From the NCBI GenBank assembly GCA_017615125.1, contig JAGAAS010000033.1, positions 1 through 34,036 of the forward strand: 34,036 nucleotides of DNA, written 5' to 3'. The notes under the pieces are model-generated. The model worked only from the letters and a program-made list of their open reading frames with translations. It did no database searches and had not been told where the DNA came from. The position numbers and the translations under genes are program-made. Source of the stretch: Bacteroidaceae bacterium (lineage in GTDB: Bacteria > Bacteroidota > Bacteroidia > Bacteroidales > Bacteroidaceae). This document shows positions 7,259 through 14,433 of this stretch, one piece after another (the first letter of the stretch is position 1; each line of letters opens with the position of its first letter).

Positions 7259-8287
7259 ATGGAAAAGATTATCGACCCCATTCCACGCGAGCTTCTGAAG
7301 CAAGAGCTCACCGAAGACAAACGTCTGCGCAACACCAACCGCGGAAGCAATATCCTCTACGTCTGCACCGCTGCCGACTCGCCCAACGTCATGCAGGAGA
7401 TAGGCCGCCTGCGCGAGATAGCCTTCCGCCAGGGAGGAGGAGGCACCGGGCTGAGCGCCGACATCGACCGCTTCGACACGATGGACCCGCCCTGCAAGCA
7501 GCTCATCGTCTGGAACCCCGATGCCGAGGAGATCATCGGCGGCTACCGCTTCATCTATGGGCCCGACATCCGCTTCGATGCCGACGGGCAGCCCATCATC
7601 GCCACGAGCCATCTGTTCCACTTCTCCGACACGTTCATCAAGGACTACCTGCCCAAGACCGTCGAGCTGGGACGCTCGTTCGTAGCCGTCGAGTATCAGG
7701 CCTCGCGTGCCGACACCAAGGGACTCTTCGCCCTCGACAACCTCTTCGACGGCCTCGCAGCCCTCATGGTCGTGCTCCCCGACGCCCACTACTTCTTCGG
7801 CAAGATGACCATGTATCCCGACTACAAGCGCTACGCCCGCGACCTCATCCTCCACTTCCTCGACAAGCACTTCGGCGACCGTGAGCACCTCATCTACCCC
7901 CACCACCCTCTCCTCCTCGACCATCCTGCCGAAGAACTCGACGTGGTGACCTACGAAGACGACTTCAAGGCCGACTACAAGCTGCTCAACGCCGCCGTGC
8001 GCCGTCTGGGGTGCAACATCCCCCCGCTCGTCAACGCCTACATGAACCTCTCGCCCACGATGCGCATCTTCGGCACCGCCATCAACGACGAGTTCGGCGA
8101 TGTGGAGGAGACAGGACTCATGATCGACATCAACGAGATGCACGAGGACAAGCGCGTGCGCCACATCGCCTCCTTCATCAAGGAGAAGCCCGAGTGGGCC
8201 CACCGAGTCGCCGAGAACAAAGTCCTCTACCCCCTCAAGAAGCTCATCCGCAAGCGCCGCACCCGCAAGGAGAAGAACGAAGACTAA
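7259..8287 (+). CDS. glsB: N-acyltransferase of the OlsB/GlsB (GNAT-like) family
   Basis: This 342-residue protein belongs to the hemolysin-like/OlsB acyltransferases, which move a 3-hydroxyacyl chain from acyl-ACP to the amino group of an amino acid. Visible blocks include EIGRLREIAFRQGGGGTG, LIVWNPDAEEIIGGYRFIYG, VELGRSFVAVEYQ, LFALDNLFDGLAALMV and YFFGKMTMYPDYK. A basic tail (KKLIRKRRTRKEKNED) may touch the membrane. The start at 7259 leaves 4 nt after the preceding stop; an in-frame ATG at 7238 would overlap that gene and lacks support. By analogy with B. thetaiotaomicron GlsB the likely acceptor is glycine, giving N-acylglycine for the upstream partner. Acceptor identity is inferred, not visible in the sequence. 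Confidence 0.75.
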   Translation: MEKIIDPIPRELLKQELTEDKRLRNTNRGSNILYVCTAADSPNVMQEIGRLREIAFRQGGGGTGLSADIDRFDTMDPPCKQLIVWNPDAEEIIGGYRFIYGPDIRFDADGQPIIATSHLFHFSDTFIKDYLPKTVELGRSFVAVEYQASRADTKGLFALDNLFDGLAALMVVLPDAHYFFGKMTMYPDYKRYARDLILHFLDKHFGDREHLIYPHHPLLLDHPAEELDVVTYEDDFKADYKLLNAAVRRLGCNIPPLVNAYMNLSPTMRIFGTAINDEFGDVEETGLMIDINEMHEDKRVRHIASFIKEKPEWAHRVAENKVLYPLKKLIRKRRTRKEKNED

Positions 8288-8375
8288 CGAGTGTAGAGTG
8301 CAGAGTTCAAAGTTGAAAGTTTTTTCAAAAAAACCTATAAAGCCCGTTAGCCCTTATCTGATTATTTATTATTTT

Positions 8376-9752
8376 TTGCGTCGCACGTTCATCCTCACCC
8401 TGCTTCTCCTGACCTGCCTCGGCCTCCGCGCACAGGAAGAAGTCATCACCGACACCACCGCGATGTCGTACACCCCCCTCCTGCTGCCCATGACCTACTA
8501 CAGGGTCAACTACACCTACTCCAGCGTAGCCCCCGACGGCACCACGCCCGTCACCCTGTCGGCAGCGCTCGTCTTCCCCAAGGACGTCTTCGAGCACAAC
8601 AAGCCCCTCACCGTCGGCTCCCGCACGTACGACGCCAGCGGGCTCATCCTCTGCAACCACTTCACCATCACGCGCGACATCGAAGCCCCCACGCAGACCT
8701 CCAGCATGGACATCGAGGCGCCCCTCGCGCTCCTGGGCCCTCGCTGCATCATCATCAGCCCCGACGGCTACGGCTTCGGCACCACCGCCGACAAGCCCCA
8801 GGCCTACCTCATGGCCGACGCTATCGCCCGCAACAACGTCGATGCCGTGCGTGCCGCCCGGCGCCTCCTCGCCCGCATGGGCTACACCTACGGCGGCCTG
8901 TTCGCCCAGCTCGGCTACTCGCAGGGAGGGCACTCCTCCATCGCTGTACAACGCTATGTCGACACGCACGGCACCGAGCCCGACGCCATCTCCCACATCG
9001 ACTACACCCTCTGCGGCGACGGCCCCTACGACATCAGCGCCATGCTCGATAGCCTCATGGTGCCCGGCGCGCGGAGCATGTATCCCTGCGCCATCCCCCT
9101 CATCATACAAGGACAGATCGAAGGCGCCGGCCTCCCCGTCAGCTACAGCGACTGCCTGCGCGCACCCCTCGACACCAAAGCCATCGAGTGGCTCAACGCC
9201 AAAGTCTACGCCGCCGACGTCATCAACCACTACATCTACGACACCGTGGGAGGCGATAAAGAGACAGGCGTGCCTGTGAGCGACATCCTCGTTACCGACA
9301 ATTTCAGCCGTACCGACAGCCCGCTGCTGCCCCTCTACGACGCCCTCGTCGACAACTCGCTCGTCACCGGCTGGCGCCCCAACAAAGACACACGCTTCTG
9401 GCTCTACCACTCCGAGACCGACGAGGTGGTGCCCTACTTCTGCATGGAGCACCTGCGCGACTTCCTGCGCGGCTGGGGCCTCGACTCCCGTCATCTCAAT
9501 GTCTACACCACCACCGGCACCCATACGGGCTCCGCAGCCCTCTTCGTCGTCCTTGCTATGAACGAGCTCCGCCAGATGGAAAACGACTACCTCGCCGGCA
9601 CCTACATCCCCACCGCCGTCGACATCGTGCCCGACGCTGCCTCCTCCGCTACTCCCGCCGGATGGTACACCCTCCAAGGCCAGCAGCTGCCTGCCGAGCC
9701 CCACACCCCCGGCATCTACATCCACAACGGCAAGAAGGTGCTGATAAAGTAA
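8376..9752 (+). CDS. Secreted alpha/beta hydrolase (secretory-lipase/esterase type) with C-terminal sorting-like tail
   Basis: The protein has an alpha/beta-hydrolase core. The nucleophile elbow is GYSQGG (Ser), the acid probably lies in HSETDEVVP, and the His in TGTHTGSA near the end. GYGFGTTADKPQAYL resembles bacterial secretory lipases and esterases. The substrate is unknown. The frame has no ATG before the signal peptide. A TTG at 8376 gives a typical signal (RRTFILTLLLLTCLGLRAQ), while a GTG at 8298 would add 26 residues that fit no signal peptide. I prefer the TTG. The last 30 or so residues (GWYTLQG...GIYIHNGKKVLIK) are the tail seen on many Prevotella exported proteins and resemble a type IX sorting domain. 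The gene follows glsB after 88 nt and is convergent with the VanZ-like gene. Confidence 0.8.
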   Translation: MRRTFILTLLLLTCLGLRAQEEVITDTTAMSYTPLLLPMTYYRVNYTYSSVAPDGTTPVTLSAALVFPKDVFEHNKPLTVGSRTYDASGLILCNHFTITRDIEAPTQTSSMDIEAPLALLGPRCIIISPDGYGFGTTADKPQAYLMADAIARNNVDAVRAARRLLARMGYTYGGLFAQLGYSQGGHSSIAVQRYVDTHGTEPDAISHIDYTLCGDGPYDISAMLDSLMVPGARSMYPCAIPLIIQGQIEGAGLPVSYSDCLRAPLDTKAIEWLNAKVYAADVINHYIYDTVGGDKETGVPVSDILVTDNFSRTDSPLLPLYDALVDNSLVTGWRPNKDTRFWLYHSETDEVVPYFCMEHLRDFLRGWGLDSRHLNVYTTTGTHTGSAALFVVLAMNELRQMENDYLAGTYIPTAVDIVPDAASSATPAGWYTLQGQQLPAEPHTPGIYIHNGKKVLIK

Positions 9753-9790
9753 CCATAAAAGACGTTTTACTAAAAAAGTTGTTGTACCTT

Positions 9791-9878
9791 CACGTTGGGA
9801 CAGTTGTATCAACGTGTTGGGACAGTTGAATCATCACGTTGGGACAGTTAGATCAACGTGTTGATACAACAACATGGA
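9791..9878. repeat. 22-bp tandem repeat array between convergent genes
   Basis: Three units of 22 bp (9791-9812, 9813-9834, 9835-9856) share the core GTTGGGACAGTT followed by a variable ATCA-type end. A fourth unit (9857-9878) is degenerate after GTTG. Alternate units begin CAC or CGT, so the array also reads as a 44-bp dimer. It is bracketed by a 9-nt inverted repeat (gttgttgta 9778-9786, tacaacaac 9865-9873), and gttgtatcaac inside pairs with gttgatacaac. There are no unique spacers, so it is not CRISPR. Its position after two stop codons suggests a structured 3' end or a dispersed intergenic repeat. Confidence 0.7.
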
Positions 9879-9918
9879 GAAGGAAAATTACTACACGAAA
9901 AAACTAAATTCTTCTGTC

Positions 9919-10320
9919 TCAGCCTTTGCGGCAGGGAATCTTGCGGGTGCGGACATAGAGGAGGCAGAGGAGGGCTGCGAAGAGGGCGCCGGCGCTGTTG
10001 GAGGCGAAGTCCCACCATTCGCCCGAGCGGGTGGTAGTGAGGTGGGCCTGCCCCAACTCGATGAGCCCGCTGAAGAGGACGGGGAGCAGGAGCCCTCCCA
10101 GCAGCATGCGCCCCACGCGGCAGACCTTGTGGCTGCGCAGGTATTCCACCCAGATGACACAGCAGAAGCAGAAGTACATGCTGAAGTGCACGAACTTGTC
10201 GAAATTGGTGATCTCGCCCAGACGGGTGTGGGGAGGGGTGAAGAACGAGAGGTAGATAATGAGCGCGACAACAAGCAGGGAGAACTTATAGGTGCGGAGA
10301 AACTTCCAAATCCGTTGCAT
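9919..10320 (-). CDS. VanZ-like family membrane protein
   Basis: This 133-residue protein has four likely membrane segments. The VanZ-like signature appears as NFDKFVHFSMYF in the first half, then IELGQAHLTTTRSGEWWDFASNSAGALFAALL. Polar residues set in membrane helices (Asp-Lys..His, Glu..Gln, Arg..Asp..Asn) are characteristic. Family members are named after the teicoplanin-resistance accessory protein, but most have no known role. The start at 10320 (MQRIWKFL) follows a recognisable promoter; an extended frame to 10392 would contain that promoter. It is divergent from the helix-hairpin-helix gene. Confidence 0.8.
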   Translation of the reverse strand: MQRIWKFLRTYKFSLLVVALIIYLSFFTPPHTRLGEITNFDKFVHFSMYFCFCCVIWVEYLRSHKVCRVGRMLLGGLLLPVLFSGLIELGQAHLTTTRSGEWWDFASNSAGALFAALLCLLYVRTRKIPCRKG

Positions 10321-10331
10321 AGGGATGATTT

Positions 10332-10363
10332 TTTGCAAAAGTAAGAAAAAAAACGTACCTTTG
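10332..10363 (+). promoter_or_regulatory. Promoter of the helix-hairpin-helix gene
   Basis: A -33 TTTG at 10332-10335, a 20-nt spacer and a -7 box TACCTTTG at 10356-10363 form a complete Bacteroidetes housekeeping promoter. The start codon is 28 nt downstream. It overlaps the opposing promoter of the VanZ-like gene almost entirely. Confidence 0.7.
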
Positions 10364-10368
10364 ACAAA
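10336..10368 (-). promoter_or_regulatory. Promoter of the VanZ-like gene
   Basis: On the minus strand, TTTG (10368-10365), a 21-nt spacer and TACTTTTG (10343-10336) make a complete promoter with a leader of about 10 nt. The two divergent promoters occupy the same 37 bp, so both polymerases can hardly be bound at once. Confidence 0.7.
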
Positions 10369-10390
10369 AATTTTGCGCGTAATCGCTCTC

Positions 10391-11290
10391 ATGCTGAAGG
10401 ATTTCTTCTACTTCCCCCGCTCGGAACGGCGCGGCATCGTGGTGCTGGTGGCCGTGCTGATGATCGTCTTGCTTCTCGTCTTGCTGAAAGGGAAACGGGA
10501 GGCGACAGACGGGAAGGTGGCGACGGAAGCTGCTGTTGCCGACTCCCCAGCTCCTGCCCCGACGGGAATGCCTGCGGAGCTCTTCTCCTTCAATCCCAAC
10601 AAGGCGGACTCTGCCACGCTGCGCGCTCTGGGGCTGACAGAGAGGGTGGCGTCGAACATCGTCAAGTACCGCAGGGCGGGAGGCTCGTTCCGCAAGGCTG
10701 ACGATCTGGCACGCATCTACGGGATGGACTCCGCGACGTTCCAGCGTTTGCGCCCCTACATCCTCATCCCCCACGAGCCGAACGAAAGGGCTGCCGTCGG
10801 CCACAAGGGCTATCACCAGCCACGCAATGACTCGCTGACGCCTGCTCCTCCGCGCAAGGAGAGCCCCTACAAGGCGTATATGGAGAACAAGCTGCCGGAG
10901 GGCTCCGTCGTCGACGTGAACACCGCCGACACAGCGCTGCTAATGCGCATTCCCGGCATCGGGCCTTACTTTGCGCAGCGTATCGTGGGCTACCGCAACA
11001 GGCTGGGCGGCTTCCACTCGGTGGAGCAGATCTACGAGATTGAGAACCTGCCGGAGAACCTGGGCGACTGGCTCTGCGTGGGCGACGAGCCCTGCAGGAA
11101 GATTCACGTGAACCGCGCGTCGCTGAAGGAGCTGAGAGACCATCCCTACATCGGCTACTACCGCGCCCGCGCCATCGTGGACCTTCGGAAGAGCGACGGC
11201 AGGGTACGGAACCTGCGACAGCTCTCGTTCCTCGACGTGTTCTCGGAGGAGGACGTCAAGCGGCTGGAGCCCTACTTGGACTTTGACTGA
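10391..11290 (+). CDS. Membrane-anchored helix-hairpin-helix (ComEA-like) protein
   Basis: This 299-residue protein has a short N-terminus, one membrane segment (about residues 17-36, IVVLVAVLMIVLLLVLL), a Pro/Ala linker, and several ComEA-type helix-hairpin-helix units. Clear ones are FNPNKADSATLRALGLTERVASNIVKYR, VDVNTADTALLMRIPGIGPYFAQRIVGYR and the later HVNRASLKELRDHPYIGYYRARAIVDLR. These motifs bind DNA backbone non-specifically in ComEA and DNA-repair proteins. Bacteroidetes carry such proteins widely, but their role is unproven; DNA uptake or membrane-proximal DNA handling is possible. The start at 10391 is set by the promoter at 10332-10363. It is convergent with pdxB, with 5 nt between the stops. 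Confidence 0.85.
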   Translation: MLKDFFYFPRSERRGIVVLVAVLMIVLLLVLLKGKREATDGKVATEAAVADSPAPAPTGMPAELFSFNPNKADSATLRALGLTERVASNIVKYRRAGGSFRKADDLARIYGMDSATFQRLRPYILIPHEPNERAAVGHKGYHQPRNDSLTPAPPRKESPYKAYMENKLPEGSVVDVNTADTALLMRIPGIGPYFAQRIVGYRNRLGGFHSVEQIYEIENLPENLGDWLCVGDEPCRKIHVNRASLKELRDHPYIGYYRARAIVDLRKSDGRVRNLRQLSFLDVFSEEDVKRLEPYLDFD

Positions 11291-11295
11291 GAAGG

Positions 11296-12273
11296 CTACT
11301 CGCGACGGATGGGATAGTGATTGCGGAGCTGCTCAAACAGCTCGGGCGACGCCTTCAGGCGACGGCTGTCGGCATCGATGTCGTAGGGCCCTTCTGCCAA
11401 AGGAAGCGGGGGCACCGACACGCGGGGCAGGCCGAAGAACGCGCTGAGGGCATCGAGCGACATCTGCGAGGCGCACGCCTTCCCGTCGGCGCTGTAGCCG
11501 GCAATGTGGGGAGTGGTGATGCGCGCCAACGACAAGAGCTCCCTGTCAACAAGAGGTTCGTTTTCCCAAACATCGATGACAGCCTGACGGACAAGCCCCA
11601 GCCGCAATGCCTCCTTCAGCGCTTCTGTATCGACCACCTCGCCGCGGGATGTATTGATGAAAAGAGGCTGACGGCGGAGCTGATAGAACCAAGCCTTATC
11701 GGCCAAATGACAGGTGGCGTGCGCTCCCTGATACGTCAGGGGTACGTGGAAGGTGACGACATCGCTGCGCTCAAGCAGTTCCTCCATACGATGGAAGACG
11801 TACTTCCCGGGATCTTGCTCCTCCAGCGGAGGGTCGCAGCAGAGAACGTTCATGCCCAGGCGGAGAGCCATCGCGCGAACAAGGGAGCCCACGTGCCCTA
11901 CCCCTATCACGCCCAGCGTACTGCCTGAGAGAGAGAGGAACCCCTCGTGCTGCATGAGCCGAAGGGCGCACTCCACATACTGGCACACGGAGGAGGCGTT
12001 GCAGCCGGGCGCATTGGTCCAGCGGATGCCGTGCTTCAGGCAGTAGGCGACATCGATGTGATCGTAGCCGATGGTGGCAGTAGCGACAAAGCGGACCTTA
12101 CTACCGGCAAGCAACGACTCGCCGACACGGGTGCGGGTGCGGATAATGAGCGCGTCGGCATCGCTGACGGCGCGGGCAGTGATGTCAGAGGCAGGAAGGG
12201 TAACGACATCGTCGACGATGGTGCGAAGGGGCTCCTGCAGGTAGGGGATTTTCTCGTCAACGACAACTTTCAT
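11296..12273 (-). CDS. pdxB: 4-phosphoerythronate dehydrogenase
   Basis: This 325-residue D-2-hydroxyacid dehydrogenase matches PdxB, the enzyme that oxidises 4-phospho-D-erythronate in DXP-independent vitamin B6 synthesis. The start (MKVVVDEKIPYLQEPL) is the typical PdxB beginning. The nucleotide-binding loop GVIGVGHVGS starts at residue 121. The catalytic triad residues sit in INTSRGEVVD (Arg), DVWENEP (Glu) and TPHIAGYSADGK (His); the last segment is typical of PdxB rather than of SerA or glycerate dehydrogenases. The C-terminal PdxB domain is shorter than in enterobacteria (about 380 residues there). Its start overlaps the end of the WbqC-like gene by 17 nt, so it is the last gene of the dapB-lepB-wbqC-pdxB operon and is probably translationally coupled. 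Confidence 0.93.
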   Translation of the reverse strand: MKVVVDEKIPYLQEPLRTIVDDVVTLPASDITARAVSDADALIIRTRTRVGESLLAGSKVRFVATATIGYDHIDVAYCLKHGIRWTNAPGCNASSVCQYVECALRLMQHEGFLSLSGSTLGVIGVGHVGSLVRAMALRLGMNVLCCDPPLEEQDPGKYVFHRMEELLERSDVVTFHVPLTYQGAHATCHLADKAWFYQLRRQPLFINTSRGEVVDTEALKEALRLGLVRQAVIDVWENEPLVDRELLSLARITTPHIAGYSADGKACASQMSLDALSAFFGLPRVSVPPLPLAEGPYDIDADSRRLKASPELFEQLRNHYPIRRE

Positions 12274-12880
12274 GGAGAACAAGCAAACTTTCGGGGCCCA
12301 TATTGAACAACAGATCGACAACGCTCAGGTTGGGGATGAACCCCGTACGCTCGCGGAAAACCTGATAGTAGGGTGCGGGGTGGAACGTGCTGTCGAGCTG
12401 ATAGTCGTGCTTCGGATGGATAAGCTCGCGGAAGTCATCCTCCACACCTTCGGGAGAGAACAACTCGGTGGGCTTCAGCAAGGGATGGATGTCGATGAGA
12501 CGGCACACCAGCTCGAGGAGCTGGAGATTGAAGTCGAAGAGGAACTCGAACCGGCGCTCATAGAACGGGCGGAAGTCATCGGCATAGTAGAGGAAGAAGG
12601 GGGTGCTGGCGTAGGACGACACGAGGGCGTTCCAATGAAGATGACGCCAGTTGCCGTGTTCGCTGATGCGCACGTCGCGCATGAGGGTTTTCTGCTCTGT
12701 GCCTTTCTCGGTAGGGACGGTGAGCGACTGGACGCCCGTGGGGCCCACGATGCAGCAGCGATTGCGGTAGGTCTGCTTCAAGTAATGGTCGTACTGCTCA
12801 ATGCGCACTTCCTGCCCCTCGCATGCTGCCAGCTTGGCAACATACCAGACAGGAGGAAGATAGGCGGAGGAGAGCAGCAT
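12257..12880 (-). CDS. WbqC-like family protein
   Basis: This 207-residue protein matches the WbqC-like family throughout: SSAYLPPVWYVAKLA near the start, QYDHYLKQTYRNRCCIVGPTGVQSLTVPTEKG, RISEHGNWRHLHWNALVSSYASTPFFLYY, and a C-terminal helical part with FHPAPYYQVF. The family takes its name from O-antigen loci, where some members are proposed to act in amide-bond or sugar modification, but biochemical roles are not settled. In Bacteroidetes it often lies beside lepB and dapB, as here. It begins 1 nt after the lepB stop and overlaps pdxB by 17 nt, so it belongs to a tight operon. The true start is the ATG at 12880; the longer frame reaching 13237 is the antisense-like shadow of lepB. Confidence 0.85.
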   Translation of the reverse strand: MLLSSAYLPPVWYVAKLAACEGQEVRIEQYDHYLKQTYRNRCCIVGPTGVQSLTVPTEKGTEQKTLMRDVRISEHGNWRHLHWNALVSSYASTPFFLYYADDFRPFYERRFEFLFDFNLQLLELVCRLIDIHPLLKPTELFSPEGVEDDFRELIHPKHDYQLDSTFHPAPYYQVFRERTGFIPNLSVVDLLFNMGPESLLVLHESCR

Positions 12881-12881
12881 A

Positions 12882-14354
12882 TTAGTTGTACTTCGACACA
12901 GGGGTAAAGAGTCGTTTCCAGCGCACCTTACCCTGGAACAGGGGAACGTCTTTGTCGAGCGAGAGCCAGATGAAACGGGGCTTCCCGACAATGTGGTCCT
13001 CGGGAACGAAGCCCCAGTAGCGGCTGTCGAGGCTGTTGTGCCGGTTGTCGCCCTGCATCCAGTAGTAGTCCATCTTGAAAGTGTAGCTAGTTGCCGGCTC
13101 ACCGTTGATGTAGATGGTGCTGTCCTTGACGACAAGCTCGTTACCCTCGTACACACCGATGGGACGCTCGTAGAAGGGAAGGTTGTCAAGAGAAAGCTCG
13201 ACGGTGGTTCCCTTGGCGGGAATCCAGATGGGGCCATAGTTGTCGATGCTCCATCCTGTGTGTTTGTTGAGCGGATAAAGGCCGTTGCCCTCTTTCTCGA
13301 GCATGGGAGTGATCTCGGCCACGAAGTCGTACTTCTGCAAGGCAGCGATCATCTTCTCTGTCAGCGGCAGTCCGTAGACGGTGCCAGCGGCGTTGTGGTT
13401 GCGCAGGTCTTCCACGCTAATGCCCAGCGAGCGGCGTATCTTCTCGGTGATGGGGCGCGTGGTGGTCACCTGATAGAAGTACTGCACGTTGTCGGGCTCC
13501 TTGTTTGCCACACCGTCGAGGTAGACGATCTTGTCGCGTATTTCGAGTGTCTGTCCCGGCAGTCCTACACAGCGCTTCACGTAGTTCTCCCTACGATCGA
13601 CAGGGCGATGGTCGATGGTGCCGAAGACCTCGGGATGTTGCGCCACATAGTTACGCCCATCGGCAAGGAACCGTTCATAGGCCTGACGCTCCTCCCGCGC
13701 GCTCATGCCCTCGGTGACGGGATAGCCCTCGTGAATGGAAGCGGAGATATCGCTACACCACTTGTAGTAGTCGCCGGCCTGATACTGCGGGTTGGTGAAA
13801 ATAGAGTCGCCCGTGGGGTAGTTGAAGACAACGATGTCGTTTTGCTTTATCCCGCCCCACCCCTTCACGCGCTTGTAGTCCCATTGGGGCCTGTCAAGAT
13901 AGCTTTTGCCTCCTCCCAGCCACTTCGGCATCGTGTGCTGCGTGAGAGGCATAGTGAGAGGTGTGATGGGCTTGCGAGGACCATAGGCCACCTTGCTCAC
14001 GTAGAGATAATCGCCCACGAGTAGGCTCTTCTCCAACGAAGAAGAGGGGATGGTGTAGTTCTGGAACCAGTAGAGGTTGGCGAAGTAGACGCCGACGAGC
14101 GCGAACACGATGGCGTCGACCCAGCTCATCACGCTGCGCCAAAAGCCGCTCTTGATGTTCTTCCACCACGACCACGGAATGAGTTTCGTGATGTAGGCAT
14201 CGACGATGAACGGCACAGCCAACAATCCCCACCAACTCTTAATCCAATAAAGGAAGGCCAGGTAGAGTACAACCACGACGATGCACTTTATCCATTGCTT
14301 GCGAGTTGCCTTCAACGATTTCTTTCCCTTCCCGGGCGTTTCTTCTTTCTTCAT
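12882..14354 (-). CDS. lepB: Signal peptidase I (long Bacteroidales type)
   Basis: This 490-residue inner-membrane serine protease removes signal peptides from exported proteins. Two N-terminal membrane regions (about residues 20-55 and 80-98) precede the catalytic part. The nucleophile Ser106 is in TIPSSSLEKSLLVGD, which has Leu where Met is usual. The general-base Lys260 is in RRENYVKRCVGLPGQTL. The box GDNRHNSLDSRYWGFVP lies near the C-terminus. About 140 residues between the nucleophile and Lys, and a second insertion afterwards, give the extended length common in Bacteroidales. I chose the ATG at 14354 (MKKEETPGKG) because it matches the family start and has an AT-rich upstream region; in-frame ATGs at 14408 and 14378 give an extension unlike relatives. 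It lies second in the dapB operon. Confidence 0.95.
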   Translation of the reverse strand: MKKEETPGKGKKSLKATRKQWIKCIVVVVLYLAFLYWIKSWWGLLAVPFIVDAYITKLIPWSWWKNIKSGFWRSVMSWVDAIVFALVGVYFANLYWFQNYTIPSSSLEKSLLVGDYLYVSKVAYGPRKPITPLTMPLTQHTMPKWLGGGKSYLDRPQWDYKRVKGWGGIKQNDIVVFNYPTGDSIFTNPQYQAGDYYKWCSDISASIHEGYPVTEGMSAREERQAYERFLADGRNYVAQHPEVFGTIDHRPVDRRENYVKRCVGLPGQTLEIRDKIVYLDGVANKEPDNVQYFYQVTTTRPITEKIRRSLGISVEDLRNHNAAGTVYGLPLTEKMIAALQKYDFVAEITPMLEKEGNGLYPLNKHTGWSIDNYGPIWIPAKGTTVELSLDNLPFYERPIGVYEGNELVVKDSTIYINGEPATSYTFKMDYYWMQGDNRHNSLDSRYWGFVPEDHIVGKPRFIWLSLDKDVPLFQGKVRWKRLFTPVSKYN

Positions 14355-14433
14355 ATTATCAAATATTTCTTTGGGCATTAGACGCGTCCGCCGCCCGCTT
14401 GGTTTCAATGATTACACTTTTTAACTTGTCACA

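Noticed and set aside
8325-9812. 495-residue frame antisense to the hydrolase
   Set aside because: Same mirror effect; the plus-strand frame has the signal peptide and GYSQGG motif.
9791-9878. CRISPR array
   Set aside because: Units abut directly with no spacers of uniform length, and no cas genes are present.
9874-10344. Plus-strand frame opposite the VanZ-like gene
   Set aside because: The minus strand has a membrane protein with the VanZ signature and a promoter; the plus frame is Glu/Gly-rich noise.
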